A DNA stretch of 64,000 nucleotides. It comes from Blastocystis sp. Blastoise. Its lineage: Eukaryota > Sar > Bigyra > Opalinata > Blastocystidae. Positions 31,101 through 50,124 of the stretch are shown in pieces. Numbering within the stretch: position 1 is the stretch's first letter; each line of letters opens with the position of its first letter. The stretch lies in the NCBI GenBank assembly GCA_039096225.1, contig JBBPEB010000034.1, positions 992,001 through 1,056,000 of the forward strand, read 5' to 3'. Under the pieces are notes generated by a model that did not search any database, was not told the origin of the DNA, and worked only from the letters and a program-made list of their open reading frames with translations. A program made the translations under genes and the position numbers.

Positions 31101-33651
31101 TTAATACTTGTAATACATAGAATACAACACCTTCTAAATTACTCTTTAAACCAGTTATAATTAAATCAATAATTCCTTCAGTTTGTAAGAAATAAAAAGG
31201 TAAATCAGTTCTAAATAATAATCTATATAAAATTTCCCACATAGCAGCAGGAACACGTTCAGGAATAGAAGAAGTAGCAAGAGTTAATTTTAATTGTGCA
31301 TATAAAGGCATATAAGCTGTAAATAATTGTTTTTCTTTCATTCTAAAATCAGGACCTGTAGCAGGAACATTCGCATTAAATTCTTCAACAGAATTCATCA
31401 TATCAGCAGTATAAGGAATGGTATCTCCACGGGAATTCACATTATTAATTTTACCAGCATCAATTAAAGATCTCATACAACTATAAAGATATTATATTTA
31501 TTATTATTAAATAATAATAATAATAATATATATATATATATATATATACGTATCTTCCATATCATCCGCATTTTCTTGTACCTTGGTTCTTATTCTCATG
31601 CCAGGTTGAGGTTCCGAGACCATGACCATTACTCCTACTAACCCTTGGGCCTGACATATATCTAATAAACTACCCAATAAAGCATCACGCTATAGAATTA
31701 GAAGAATAGAATTATTAGAATATAATTATTAGAATATAATTATTAAAATATAATTATTAGAATATAATTATTAGAATATAATTATTAGAATATAATTATT
31801 AGAATATAATTATTAGAATAAAAAAGAAATTCAATTCAATTTTAAATATATATATATATAATATAGAAGACTACTTTCATATAATAAATACATAATATAA
31901 TATAACATATATATATATATATATACCTTAGTACATAGATATCTACGTATAGGAAGAGTATCAAATGAAATAGCCATATTTTGAGGCTCATCCCAACAAC
32001 GAATCAAACGACGAATTTCTGTTAAGGGAATCATAGATACTACAGCGAAACTATAGATATAAACATAAATATAGGTATATATATATAGGGATATATAAGC
32101 ATAATTAAAATGATTATAATGATTATAATAAGAATAATATATAATAATATATAATAATAACAATAATATATAATAACATATAATAAGAATAATAAATAGA
32201 ATAATAAATAGAATAATAAATATAATAAATATATATACAAGCATAAATATAATAAATATTATAAGAATAATATATAATAATATATAATAAATATATAATA
32301 ATATATAATAAATAAATATATATATATATATATATACGTATCAGGATCTCTTTCGACGAGATGTTTGTCGGTGAATTGCATGACTCGTTTTACAGGAGCA
32401 GTATGACGAGCAGATACCTATATATATTATATATTATTAATTCTATATTATTAATTATTATTAATAATACTATAAATATTATATTATATATACTTTATGA
32501 ACATCAAAAGAAGCTAAGACAAAATCATTACATTGATATTCACGTTGTTTCTATATATAAAATAATAATAATAATATAAATATAAAATAATAAATATAAA
32601 ATAAAAATAAAATAATAAATAATAATAATAATATAAATAATAAATATAATAATAAAAAATTCTTTAAATATATACAAGTGCTTTAGCAAGAGTAGTTTTT
32701 CCACGAACTTCTAAAGTAATACCACATAATTTAGCTTTGTCTTTAATTTCATTAAGAAAATGTTTTCTATCATTTAAAATAAATACACGATGTCTACCAC
32801 GAGCATGTATTAATAAACCACCATCGACATCTAAAGTATCAATATATTCTACACAACAATAAGGGTAACGAGCAGCTTCACGATCTATATATATATAGAT
32901 ATTATTATTATTTCTATTCTAAAAAAATAAAGTGAAAAAATAATAGTAATAAAAATAAAACAATAACAGTGATAAAAATAAAACAATAATAGTGATAAAA
33001 ATAAAAAATAATAGTAATAAAAATAAAAAAATAATAGTAATAAAAATAAAAAAAAATAATATTAATCTTTCTAAAAAAAACAACAAAAAATAATAATATC
33101 TATACCTTCAACATATTCAACAATGTCACCAGCATTTGCACTTAAAGTAGAATCTTTTTTATCACCAGTACGACCAACTTTATAACCATTATAAAGAGAG
33201 CCAGTATCTTCATTTCTTGCTTGCATCATGTAAGTTCTTGCACAGCACATAAAATCAGCAAGATTATCAGTAGAGAATTCCATCTCTTGAGAACTATGAT
33301 TATATAGATAAAATCATGTAGGGAAAATGAAAAAACACAAAAAAAAATAAATATTCATAATTTTAAATCATACCTCTTGCCTTTCTTTAAGGATAAGACG
33401 AATGCATCTTCTTCAGTAGTTGAAGGAGATATATCAATAACTTCATTTGTCCATTCCCATTTATTAGTGATACCTAAATGTCCAGGATCCATAGTCATAA
33501 TACCTTGAGGAGACAAACCAATAACTCTTTGATAACTTCCACGCCATTTATGATGCTTTACAGACAAATATCTGGCTTCATATTCTATAGGCTACAAAGA
33601 AAATTAACCCCAATCAATAAAATGAAAACATACAACATCTAATTCAGCCAT
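24591..33651 (-). CDS. DNAJC13: DNAJC13/RME-8 endosomal co-chaperone
   Basis: Fifteen exons (33651-33634, 33591-33374, 33293-33106, 32884-32676, 32550-32494, 32417-32338, 32050-31927, 31689-31550, 31480-30520, 30352-29915, 29780-26727, 26506-26314, 26202-25634, 25473-25195, 25031-24591) sum to 6969 nt, giving 2322 aa, close to the family length. The N-terminus (KHHKWRGSYQRVIGLSPQGI) is the PH-like RME-8 start. A GYF-like segment (WWYLLGHEKLEKGPVS) lies near residue 1036, and the J domain with HPDKN near residue 1400 recruits Hsc70. At least four IWN-type repeats (IWNHNTRNEL, VIWKYDMRKFL, IIWKTDMKDQLL, CIWTGDMRHLL) are spread along armadillo-like helices. Known role: clathrin/retromer dynamics on early endosomes. 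The first exon is 18 nt. A Pro/Met/Asp repeat (PMDTAMPLN) occurs before the GYF segment. Confidence 0.95.
31693..31818. repeat. 14-bp minisatellite in a DNAJC13 intron
   Basis: TTAGAATATAATTA-like units repeated about eight times head to tail within the intron between exons 7 and 8. Confidence 0.75.
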
Positions 33652-34194
33652 CTTTTTATTTGTTCTTTCTTAATCAAATATAAAATAGTTTCTTAAAAAA
33701 AAAAGATTATTTTTTAGTTCAGTAATTTCTTAGATTATTGATTTCTCCTTTGTTTAGTATAGAATTAAAATGTTCAGTGATTCAAGAATTCCAGAAAAAG
33801 AAAGATTAAAAACAGTCAATTTTCATTTTTTCATGGGAAAATCTCGAAATCAAAAAAAGAGCATCATAATCCAATAAAATGACGTCTTTCAGATTGTTAC
33901 AAATGAAAAGAATCAATTGAGTTTCATCTTTTATTCTTTTGTATTTCTGATCCTATCTGATTTTATTCTCCTTTATATGATTATGGAACGAATTGATTTT
34001 TGAGTTATTTATTATTTAGAAAGCTATAGATCTAAAAATAAATACAAACCATAAAGAAAACGAAATATAAAAAAGGAATCAAAAACGAGTAAGTACTCTT
34101 GACTTTAAATAATAAAATGAAAATAATTTATATAAAAAAATATATGTTTAGAAATGAAGTACAAATAGGAAAAAAAGTAAACCAAAATAAAACT
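33652..34194. other. Intergenic, nothing recognised
   Basis: Upstream region of DNAJC13 and downstream of the pseudokinase gene; no gene, RNA or notable repeat seen. Confidence 0.5.
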
Positions 34195-40079
<5,885 letters not shown>

Positions 40080-40693
40080 GTTACACTAAATGAAACTGAT
40101 ATAATAGAATAAATTTATTTAAGAAAAGGAAAAAAAATATCCAAAACCAAATGAAAAAACTAGGAATTTCATGAATCATGATATTTTGTAATAAGTTTCT
40201 AGTTAAAAAAAGAGTATTAATAAAATATGTTGTCAACTATGGATTCTTATTATTCTAGAATTTATTGTTTTTAAAAATAATGTATTAATAATAAGATCTA
40301 TTCAATGATGATGTAGAATATGTATATAGACACAAGATGAAAGAAATCTCATGGAACATGGGCATTAAAAGAAGACTTTAGAACCTTTTATTGTATCGAT
40401 ATATTGATAAAATATGTGATATACATTGAATCAAGACTATAAAACATCTTATGAAAACAAAAATAGAATTAAAAAAACTAGTAAATAAAGCTAATGAATA
40501 TTCAACAAAAAACTGCACAGTGGATATCAAAATGTATTAAATACAGGAAGAATATAGGTAGAATATTCATATAATAGTAAAATAAAAATGAATAGGAATA
40601 AATATATTAATTACTAGAATTCAACTATAATAAATAGAATATACTCGATAGTATTATTATTTTAATTTGTTTTAAACATTATTTTAAAATAGT
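40080..40693. other. Intergenic, nothing recognised
   Basis: AT-rich spacer between the pseudokinase start and the Big_5-protein stop; no gene or notable repeat seen. Confidence 0.5.
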
Positions 40694-41707
40694 TTAATTC
40701 TTTTGATTTACTTTAGGTAAAGTACCATTAGCAGCCTTCTTCTTAATAATACATTTTAATATAAAACTATAATAAAAGAATGATCAATTAATTAGTGAGT
40801 AAAATAGTTTAGAAGAAATAATTATAATAAAAATAATAATTATTATTATAAATATAATAATCATATAAATATAATAATAACATATATAATAAATATAATA
40901 ATAAATATAATAATAAATATAATAATAAATATAATAATAAGTATAATAATAAATATAATAATAAGTATAATAATAAATATAATAATAAGTATAATAATAT
41001 CAATATAATAAATATATACTAAGTAATAAGAATAAGAGCTAACATAAGACACATGCCACTAGCAAGTCCGATAATCATAGGAATATTATCCTTAGCTATA
41101 TATATATATATAAGAATAATTTATTAGAGAGATATAAATATAGAATAAAGAACTTTATAATCTACATAACAGAATCATCATTAAAATTGTCGAATATTCA
41201 ATAGATACATATAAATTTTATATAAAAAATAAAAATATTATATAAAACTTGAATAAATACAATATAAATAAACATACCTAAAGTAGAGAAAGAATATTCA
41301 CCTTTAGTTAAGACAGCAACCTTATCAGTTACAGAACTTACAATAGGTTTACCATCAAAATAGACATAATATTGTGTACCATATAAAAGTGAATCACTGA
41401 AATGAACATCAAGAGTATTATTAGAAATAGAGATATAAGTTTCATCACCGAATCCAACTTTATATAAATCTCCAAAATAACTTTCACATATTACCATACC
41501 ATCAGTACCACGTTTAATAGCTTCGTCAAAAGTTATGATAATATGAGGAAGAATACCAGAGTCGGTACTATTTGCCTTTGGAGTTATATCAGTTATTGTC
41601 AGATTTTTCTAAATGGAAATGGTATACATAGATGAAATTTGTGAAAAGAATAAGATACGTGAAAAGGCAATAGTCAGTAAAAATAAAAGAACAAGGGTAG
41701 TTCTCAT
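40694..41707 (-). CDS. Secreted/membrane protein with one Big_5 (SbsA Ig-like) domain
   Basis: Exons 41608-41278, 41095-41020 and 40766-40694 join in frame to 159 codons. They encode an Ig-like domain of the Big_5 type (ITDITPKANSTD opening, IIITFDEAIKRGTDG, LDVHFSDSLLYGTQYYVYF, ending EYSFSTLG), then a transmembrane helix (IPMIIGLASGMCLMLALILIT) and a short Lys-rich tail. Just upstream, an ATG at 41707 opens a good signal peptide (RTTLVLLFLLTIAFS) followed by a GTATCT donor, but that exon as read (49 nt) is one base out of phase with the next. The first exon is therefore tentative. Probable cell-surface or secretory-pathway protein of unknown role. Confidence 0.6.
40868..41000. repeat. Minisatellite in intron (AATAATAAATATA-like unit)
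   Basis: About ten head-to-tail copies of a 12-15 bp AT unit in the intron between the last two exons of the Big_5-protein gene. Confidence 0.7.
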
Positions 41708-42470
41708 TTTAAGTTATAATATGGTCAAATAATAACTGTTGAATAAAAAAAAATACAATGTAGAACTGAATCATGAAAGAAATTCCCTTTTGTTCTTTTC
41801 TTCCACACACTGATTTCGAATTCTTTGTTTTCCATTTAATTTTTGCTTAAAAGAATGAATGGCTATAAAAAAAATTCTGTAAAAAAAGAACTTCTTTAAA
41901 GGAGAGAAGAAGGAAAATGAATGGTCAATAATCATAAAGTCAATCTGTCTTTTTTTGTTGTTGTTACACAGTGCTATTATCGTTTTAAAATCTTAACTTA
42001 TGAGCATGACAGTGAATGATAGAGTTTATAGAACATTTAAAAAAAATTTTGGATAAAAAATTTAATGAACATTTTTGATTGATTGTATTATATAAAATAT
42101 AAAGTGGATATTGGGTTGGTATGATGACTAAAGTTATATAAAGATAAAAATGATCTCAGTTTATAAATTATTTTAATATTTAAATTACTTAAAAAAAAAA
42201 TCAAAAAAAGAAATTAAATTCATATATTTTATTTAGTATCTTGAATTCTCTACTTATGAAATAATATTAAAAAAATGTTCTTTGTGTATAAAAGGTCATA
42301 TTATCATTATTTACGCAAAAATTTTCAATATAAAATACAAAACAATAAAGTTTTTTAAAATGAAAAAGTTAAAAAATTGAAAAAATGAAAAATAAGATAA
42401 TTTTATGCAATTTAGAATGTGTGCAATACTGTCCATGAGCTGTTATAGAGAAACAAATAAATGAAAAGCA
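41708..42470. other. Intergenic, nothing recognised
   Basis: Promoter side of the Big_5-protein gene and 3' side of the small coiled-coil gene; AT-rich, no gene seen. Confidence 0.5.
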
Positions 42471-42699
42471 TTAGTGTTTCATATGATCCCATAAGTTGAC
42501 CCAATTATTGCAAATACTATTAATTCTAAATAAATGAAGATAGAAAAGCTGATTCACTGACAATATACCTGATGATATTATGGTCAAGTTGTTGAAAATG
42601 ATTTGATAATACTTCTAGTTTTTGATTGATTTGCTCAATAGCATCTGTACTCTGTCTTAGAGTATCAATTTCATTGTTTTGTTCTTTATCTATGTCCAT
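42471..42699 (-). CDS. Small coiled-coil protein, possible DASH Dad2-like subunit
   Basis: Two exons (42699-42569 and 42525-42471) split by a 43-nt intron join in frame to 61 aa. The sequence is one helical heptad stretch (IDTLRQSTDAIEQINQKLEV, then LSNHFQQLDHNI) ending in RINSICNNWVNLWDHM. The NNW-x-x-LW ending after a coiled coil recalls Dad2 of the outer-kinetochore DASH/Dam1 ring, whose C-terminus has an NW-x-x-V motif. If correct it would couple kinetochores to microtubules and point to a fungal-type kinetochore. The match is short and other small coiled-coil subunits remain possible. Confidence 0.5.
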
Positions 42700-43135
42700 A
42701 TTAAAAAAATCAATTAAAATTGTGAATTTGTGTTTATTTATTATTTTGAGCGAATGCTTAACAATTAATCATGAATAAATATAAGAAATTTTGGGAAAAT
42801 ATTTCTGGAATTATGAGAAAAATAGCAACAAACAAAGTTTTAACAAATAGAAAATGACCATATACTAATGGAAAAATTAGGGGTAATAAAATGAAAGATA
42901 CTAAAGAAAATACGAATTTAGTTAAAGGATTTAGGATACATAAAAATATATTCAGCCTAGAAATTTAAGGTTTTTTATTTGTTATGTACAGTGATTCATT
43001 ATCTAATATATATATTATGAAAGAATGGGTTGAATAGAATTGTCCCTTTTATTTGTTTTTTTCTCTTGGGAAGTATACAATTTTTTCTTACAAAAGATAT
43101 TATTATTTATATTATTATTCATAGAATTATTCGAT
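42700..43135. other. Divergent intergenic region
   Basis: Shared upstream region of the small coiled-coil gene (-) and the FAIM-like gene (+); no additional gene or clear regulatory motif seen. Confidence 0.5.
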
Positions 43136-44136
43136 ATGCCTCTTAAAGGAGTTTACAGAGCGTAAGAACTTGATTATATTAGCATAAGATTTAATAATTT
43201 TTTAGTGGTGTTGTTGGTAAGAACGTTGGTAAGAAGATTGCCAACTCTAAAAAGATGATTAAATGGGGTCTTCTTATGGATAACAAAAAATATGTTGTCA
43301 TGCTTAAGCATACTATTTTAAACGGAAAGAAGGCTCTCTTTGTCAACAATGAACTTATTCACGAAGAACAACAAGTATATAGTTCTATAATAGTTTCTAT
43401 TCATTCTATTTCTGAATGCTCTTGCTGTTGATTGTTTTATTAAATTCTTATTTAAATATATATGTTTCTTTTTCTCTTTTTATATATATATAAAATATTT
43501 TCATGCAACAAATGTTTGCTGGTTCTAATTATGAATATGAATGGAAGATTGAACAACGTTCTTGTCAAGTTGTTATTTCTAAGGATGATGATGGCTATTC
43601 TTATGGTATATATTATTTATTTATTTTATAATTTATTTATTTTTTTTTTAAATTTTATATTTTAATATAATTTTTTAATTAATTTTTATTTATATAACTG
43701 TTAGTTCTATTTGATAATATTTATTTATATAGATTTACTTATTGATGGTGAACATTTCTTTGATTTAGATGATATTGCTGACTTAGTATATATATATCTA
43801 TTAAAAAGAAATTATAAATTAATAATAGAATATAATTTTCTAATTATATATTATATAATCTTTAGAAGGAAAAGGAAGAAGCTGAAAAGAAGAAGCCTGC
43901 TGCTAAGAAGGTCGCTAAGAAGACTGCTTCTCCTAAGGAAGATGAAGAAGAAGAAAAAGAAAAGCCTAAAAAGAAGGTTGTGAAGAAGGTCGTTAAGAAG
44001 CCTGCTCCTATTTCTTCTGGTGCTAATTTCCTTGGTATTAGTTTTGAAGATGGTGATGAAGATGAAGATGATTTCTTTGCTGCTGGTGGTACCCTTGAAG
44101 ATCAACTTGCTGGATTAGATTTCTCTGTATTTATTT

Positions 44137-44176
<40 letters not shown>

Positions 44177-44888
44177 TTATTTATTTATTATTTATTATTT
44201 ATTTATTTATTTATTATTTATTTATTTATTTATTATTTATTATTTATTATTTATTTATTATTTATTATTTATTTATTATTTATTATTTATTATTTATTTA
44301 TTATTTATTATTTATTTATTATTTATTTATTATTTATTTATTTAACATTGACATTTTTAAAGAAATATTATTTTTTTTTTTCATAAATTAATTATATATA
44401 ATAATATATAATGTAATGAATTAAAGAATTAAAAAAAAACAATAAATGAATTATACTATTATAACTATTCTATAGGTTGAAAATTATGCTGAACCTGAAT
44501 CTCCTGAAACTCCTAAGACTCCTGTTGAAGAGAAGAAGAAGAAGGTTCAAGCTGCTAAGTTCTCCTTAGGTGGTCTTGTTGATCTTGATGATATTTCTGG
44601 ATCTGATAAGAAAGAAGAAGTCAAAGAAGACAGAAAAGTCCATATTACTAAGAAAAGTATATTGTCATATATATAATATTCTTATAGAATTATTATTTAT
44701 TCTATTATTTATAGTCACTCCTGCTGCTAATTTCTCCTTAGATGATATTAAGAAACTTAAGTAAATATATATATATATATTTATATAATTCATTAATGAT
44801 TTCATAATTACATATAATTAATTCATTTTATAGTCAAGGTGCTGCTGCTCAACCTCAAAAGAATACCTTTGATCCTTTTGCTTTTTAA
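43136..44888 (+). CDS. FAIM-domain protein with Lys/acidic tail
   Basis: Eight exons (43136-43161, 43206-43374, about 43506-43605, 43733-43785, 43866-44126, 44476-44656, 44715-44760, 44834-44888). The N-terminal 110 residues follow the FAIM beta-sandwich pattern: KMIKWGLLMDNKKYVVMLKH, GKKALFVNNELIHEE, then FAGSNYEYEWKIEQRSCQVV and YDLLIDGEHFFDL. FAIM proteins are cytosolic and protect cells in animals (anti-apoptotic and anti-aggregation). A tail unlike animal FAIM follows: a KKP/KKVVKK-rich stretch, an acidic FEDGDEDEDDFF patch, related FSLGGLVDLDDI and FSLDDIKKL motifs, and a final NTFDPFAF, resembling endocytic short linear motifs. Intron 2 has no AG acceptor at the point required by the frame. 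The largest intron is a TTTA repeat. Confidence 0.7.
44127..44345. repeat. (TTTA)n-type repeat in FAIM-like gene intron
   Basis: Over 200 bp of TTTATTTATTATTTA permutations at the 5' end of intron 5. Confidence 0.8.
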
Positions 44889-45357
44889 GTATTCTTTTTT
44901 TTTTACCATTTTTCATTGTTTTTCAATTAAACATTTTGTAGTCATCAGAGTTAAGCTTCTTTTATTGATTTGTTCTTTATATATTCTTATTTAAATAATA
45001 ATTATTGAATAATATCAATTATTTTCTTGTTATATACTATATTAGTTGCTATTTTCTAGTGTTTTAATATATAGTTGGATTTTTTTAATTTATAAGAAAT
45101 CTTTATTTTTTGTTTGGTTTTCATTAACTTAGCTTTTACTCATGTGTGTGGTTTATGTGATATTATATCTAAACCATATAGGATATCAAAACCATATAGG
45201 ATATCAATAAAAATAAATCGATGTAATGTAATCACTAATTCTATTTTTTGCAAATATAAATATATATAATAAAAAAAGCTTTATAAAAAAATAATTATGA
45301 TGAAAAGAAAAATATTTCGTATAATAAATAAAATGAAAAACAATAATTCAATTATAT
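44889..45357. other. Convergent intergenic region, nothing recognised
   Basis: Space between the FAIM-like stop and the ARPC4 stop. A short direct repeat (AAACCATATAGGATATCAA twice near 45171-45208) is the only visible structure. Confidence 0.5.
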
Positions 45358-46101
45358 TTAATAAGCCATACTCTTCATAAAGTTTGTTGCTACCAGTCTT
45401 GCTCTTGCATTGACTCCAATTTTCATAGCACTAATTTCTTTATCAATTTCTTCCATAAACTGAATAATAAAAGAAATTAATTGCCTTTTCTTAAAAGCTT
45501 CTAAATGAACGTTTGTTATTAAGAAACTGATATCATAATCCTTTATATAGTAATATATATATAATATTATTATTATTATATATAATTATTATTATTATAA
45601 AGTATTATTATTATTATATAATTATCATTATTATCATATATAATTATTAATATTATATAAAATTACTATTATAATAGAACAGCAATAATGTTATTCTTTT
45701 TATACAACAAACATATTTATATATATATACATCAATTGCTTTTCGTCTTAAAATAATAAATTGTTCTGCTCTTCGCATTAAAAATCTGGTAAACGTCTTA
45801 CATAAAATTTCTTCTAGATTATCAACCTGTTTGATCTTCAGACTAACACGAACTGAATTGATTGATCTTTCTATTAAACAACGTTCTCTTTCTGTACGAC
45901 ATATGAGAATAGGCTTGGATACACTGAATTTACTAGATCTTATTTCTACTTCAGGTTTATTATGTCTTTCAATACTTTCAGAAGGAAAGTTATGAATTGT
46001 CAAGACACAATTCAAAGTGTTTTCTATACAATCTAAATATGGTTTTAATGTATTTGCCTAAAAAACTTTGTTATAATACTATAGCTTAAAGATCATACCA
46101 T
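45358..46101 (-). CDS. ARPC4: Arp2/3 complex subunit 4 (p20)
   Basis: Exons 46101-46099, 46057-45731 and 45540-45358 give 170 aa, the usual ARPC4 length. The first coding exon is just the ATG. The product matches the family along its whole length: [87 protein letters not shown] and [11 protein letters not shown]4 forms the structural core of the Arp2/3 complex with ARPC2 and supports branched actin nucleation at the leading edge and in endocytosis. The last intron ends AAG rather than TAG. The gene is divergent from NAT9, 256 bp apart. Confidence 0.96.
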
Positions 46102-46357
46102 TTTCTTGTTTTCTGATTCTTTATATATTTAAATAAATATGTGTATAAAGATATAACTCTATATAAGAAAATTAATCTTGTTTTTGACTTTTTTTGCGAA
46201 GATTTTCAAACTGATTCAGCATTATTTCAGTATTAACTGAAAAAGAAAAGAAAAAGCATTAAAATATTCAGAATTCTGTAAGAAATGTTGCCTCAAAAAT
46301 GAATATTTTCAATTATGAATAAAAAAGTCACGTTTTGAGTTCTTTATTTGTTAGATT

Positions 46358-47343
46358 ATGAAAGTAGCTGCTCCTCTTACTGCTAAAGGAATTGAACTCA
46401 TCAATTTTGAGCGTTCTCATTGTGAATTATACTCTGAATGGTTAAAAGATGATTATATCTTAGAAATGACTGATACAGATGGAATGACTTTAGAGGATAT
46501 TATTCTTAGTCAAGAAAGTTATGCTGAAGAAGAAGATAGTATTTTTATTATTTAGTTTATGACATTATGAGAATATGTATATATATTTTTCTATATAGAA
46601 ATCACTGTTTTATTATCAGTCAACAAAGAAGGTTCTGCAAATGAAAAAGGTAAATTTTATGGTCTATTATGTTTATGTTATATATATTCATATATATATA
46701 GTTCTTATTGGTGATTGTAACTTATTTATTGATTATGTTGATGAAGGTATATATATATTAAATATTTCTATTATCAGTATTCAATAATAAATACTCTATA
46801 TTATACTTGTATAGAAGGAGATGTAGGTGAATTAAATGTAATGGTTGCAGAGAAGGATTATAGACGTAAAGGATATGCTATTAAAGCAGTAGCTCTTATG
46901 ATTATGTGGGGTATATATATATGTTATTATGTTTATTATTATGTTTATTATATTTATTATATTTATTATATTTATTATGTATATTATGTATATTATTAAT
47001 ATTATAATAAAATATAATAATATAATAATAATATTATAATAAAATATAATAATATTATAATAATATAATAATATAATAATATTATAATATTTCTTTTAAT
47101 ATTATTATATCAACTTCTCTATATAACTCTATATAATATATAGCTCATAAGAATTGTAATTTAAATGAATTTATGGCGAAGATCAAGTTATCAAATGAAG
47201 CATCTTATAATATGTTTAAAAAATTAGGATTTACAACTAAAACTGTTAGTAAAGCATTCAAAGAATATGAACTTCGTTTTACTTATACAAATGAAAGTGC
47301 AAAAACTTTAGTTTCTACTGTTGGTATTCCATTCAAAATTTAA
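46358..47343 (+). CDS. NAT9: NAT9-like N-acetyltransferase
   Basis: Five exons (46358-46538, 46599-46649, 46702-46746, 46815-46910, 47144-47343) join in frame to 190 aa. It is a GNAT-fold acetyltransferase. The N-terminus carries the NAT9-type LYSEWLKDDYILEMTDTDGMTLEDI segment in parts; GDCNLFID and GELNVMVAEKDYRRKGYAIKA give the acetyl-CoA loop (R-R-K-G-Y-A), and MFKKLGFTTKTVSKAFKEYEL is the closing helix-strand. Human and fly NAT9 are linked to microtubule stability; substrates are uncertain. Intron 4 is the longest (233 nt) and consists of AT repeats. Confidence 0.93.
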
Positions 47344-47834
47344 ATAAACAAATAAAAGAAATATTTTTGATTTTTCTGATCTCTTCAATACATCATAAAA
47401 GTTTTTTTTGGAATCTAATTATATGTTCAGCTACTATTATTAATGATTTAAGATATTTATACTTGTTATATATATACTTTATATTATCATTTGAATAATT
47501 AAATTAGAATAAAATTGTTTCGATTAAAGTAAACAATCAAATCATGAATTTAAAAAGAAAAAACAGTTTATCCTCAGAAACCTTATTCTATCGAAATTCT
47601 TTTTGTTTTTTTATTTTTTGTTTTTTTTTTGAAACATTAAAAAATAGTTTCTGCTTGAAAAACAGCATTATAATCACAAACAGATTCATATTGTGACTCT
47701 TATTAATATATCTAGCAAGATAATAAAAAACATTAGTCACCTTTAGTTACAATGTCATCAAACAATTGGTGTATTTTGATCATTTTTAAAAATTATATGT
47801 TCATGTGATTATAGCAAGAAAAATTACAAAAGAC
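47344..47834. other. Intergenic, nothing recognised
   Basis: About 490 bp between NAT9 and the SDR gene, T-rich; no gene seen. Confidence 0.5.
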
Positions 47835-49668
<1,834 letters not shown>

Positions 49669-50124
49669 TGGAGTTCTATTATTTATAAACTTGTTTATTT
49701 CATTAGAATTGTATTGAATATATATACTATATAATTATTATTCTTGAAAAAAAAATATATAATAATTCAAACAAAACAACTTATTACATCACATTTTATT
49801 CTTATTAAAAAAATTGTTTTTGAATAATAAAAAAAAGTTGTTCAATGTTGTCAGTAAAACATAACAAATAGTGAAGAGAATAAAACAAGTGAAAGGAGAA
49901 AAAAAAAGTCAACGAAAACAGTAAAACATAAGATCTGTTGAATAATATATAATAATTATATAGGAAAGTTGAAATCAATAAAAATATAATTCAAATAAAT
50001 ACATAAAACAATAAAAATAAGAATGAATAATATGAAAGAATAAAAATCGTATTATTGAATATTTTTATTTATAGAAATAATATATATTATATATATAATA
50101 ATAAAATTATTTCAATATACTTGT
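49669..50124. other. Convergent intergenic region, nothing recognised
   Basis: Between the SDR and apyrase stops; AT-rich with A runs, no gene seen. Confidence 0.5.

Noticed and set aside
31693-31818. Regular spaced repeats resembling a CRISPR array
   Set aside because: Contiguous 14-bp AT minisatellite in an intron of a eukaryotic gene, with no spacers.
46175-46240. Very short minus-strand peptide frame (LNQFENLRKKSQKQD) upstream of ARPC4
   Set aside because: Too short and without a convincing start or splice partner; may be an upstream reading frame or chance.
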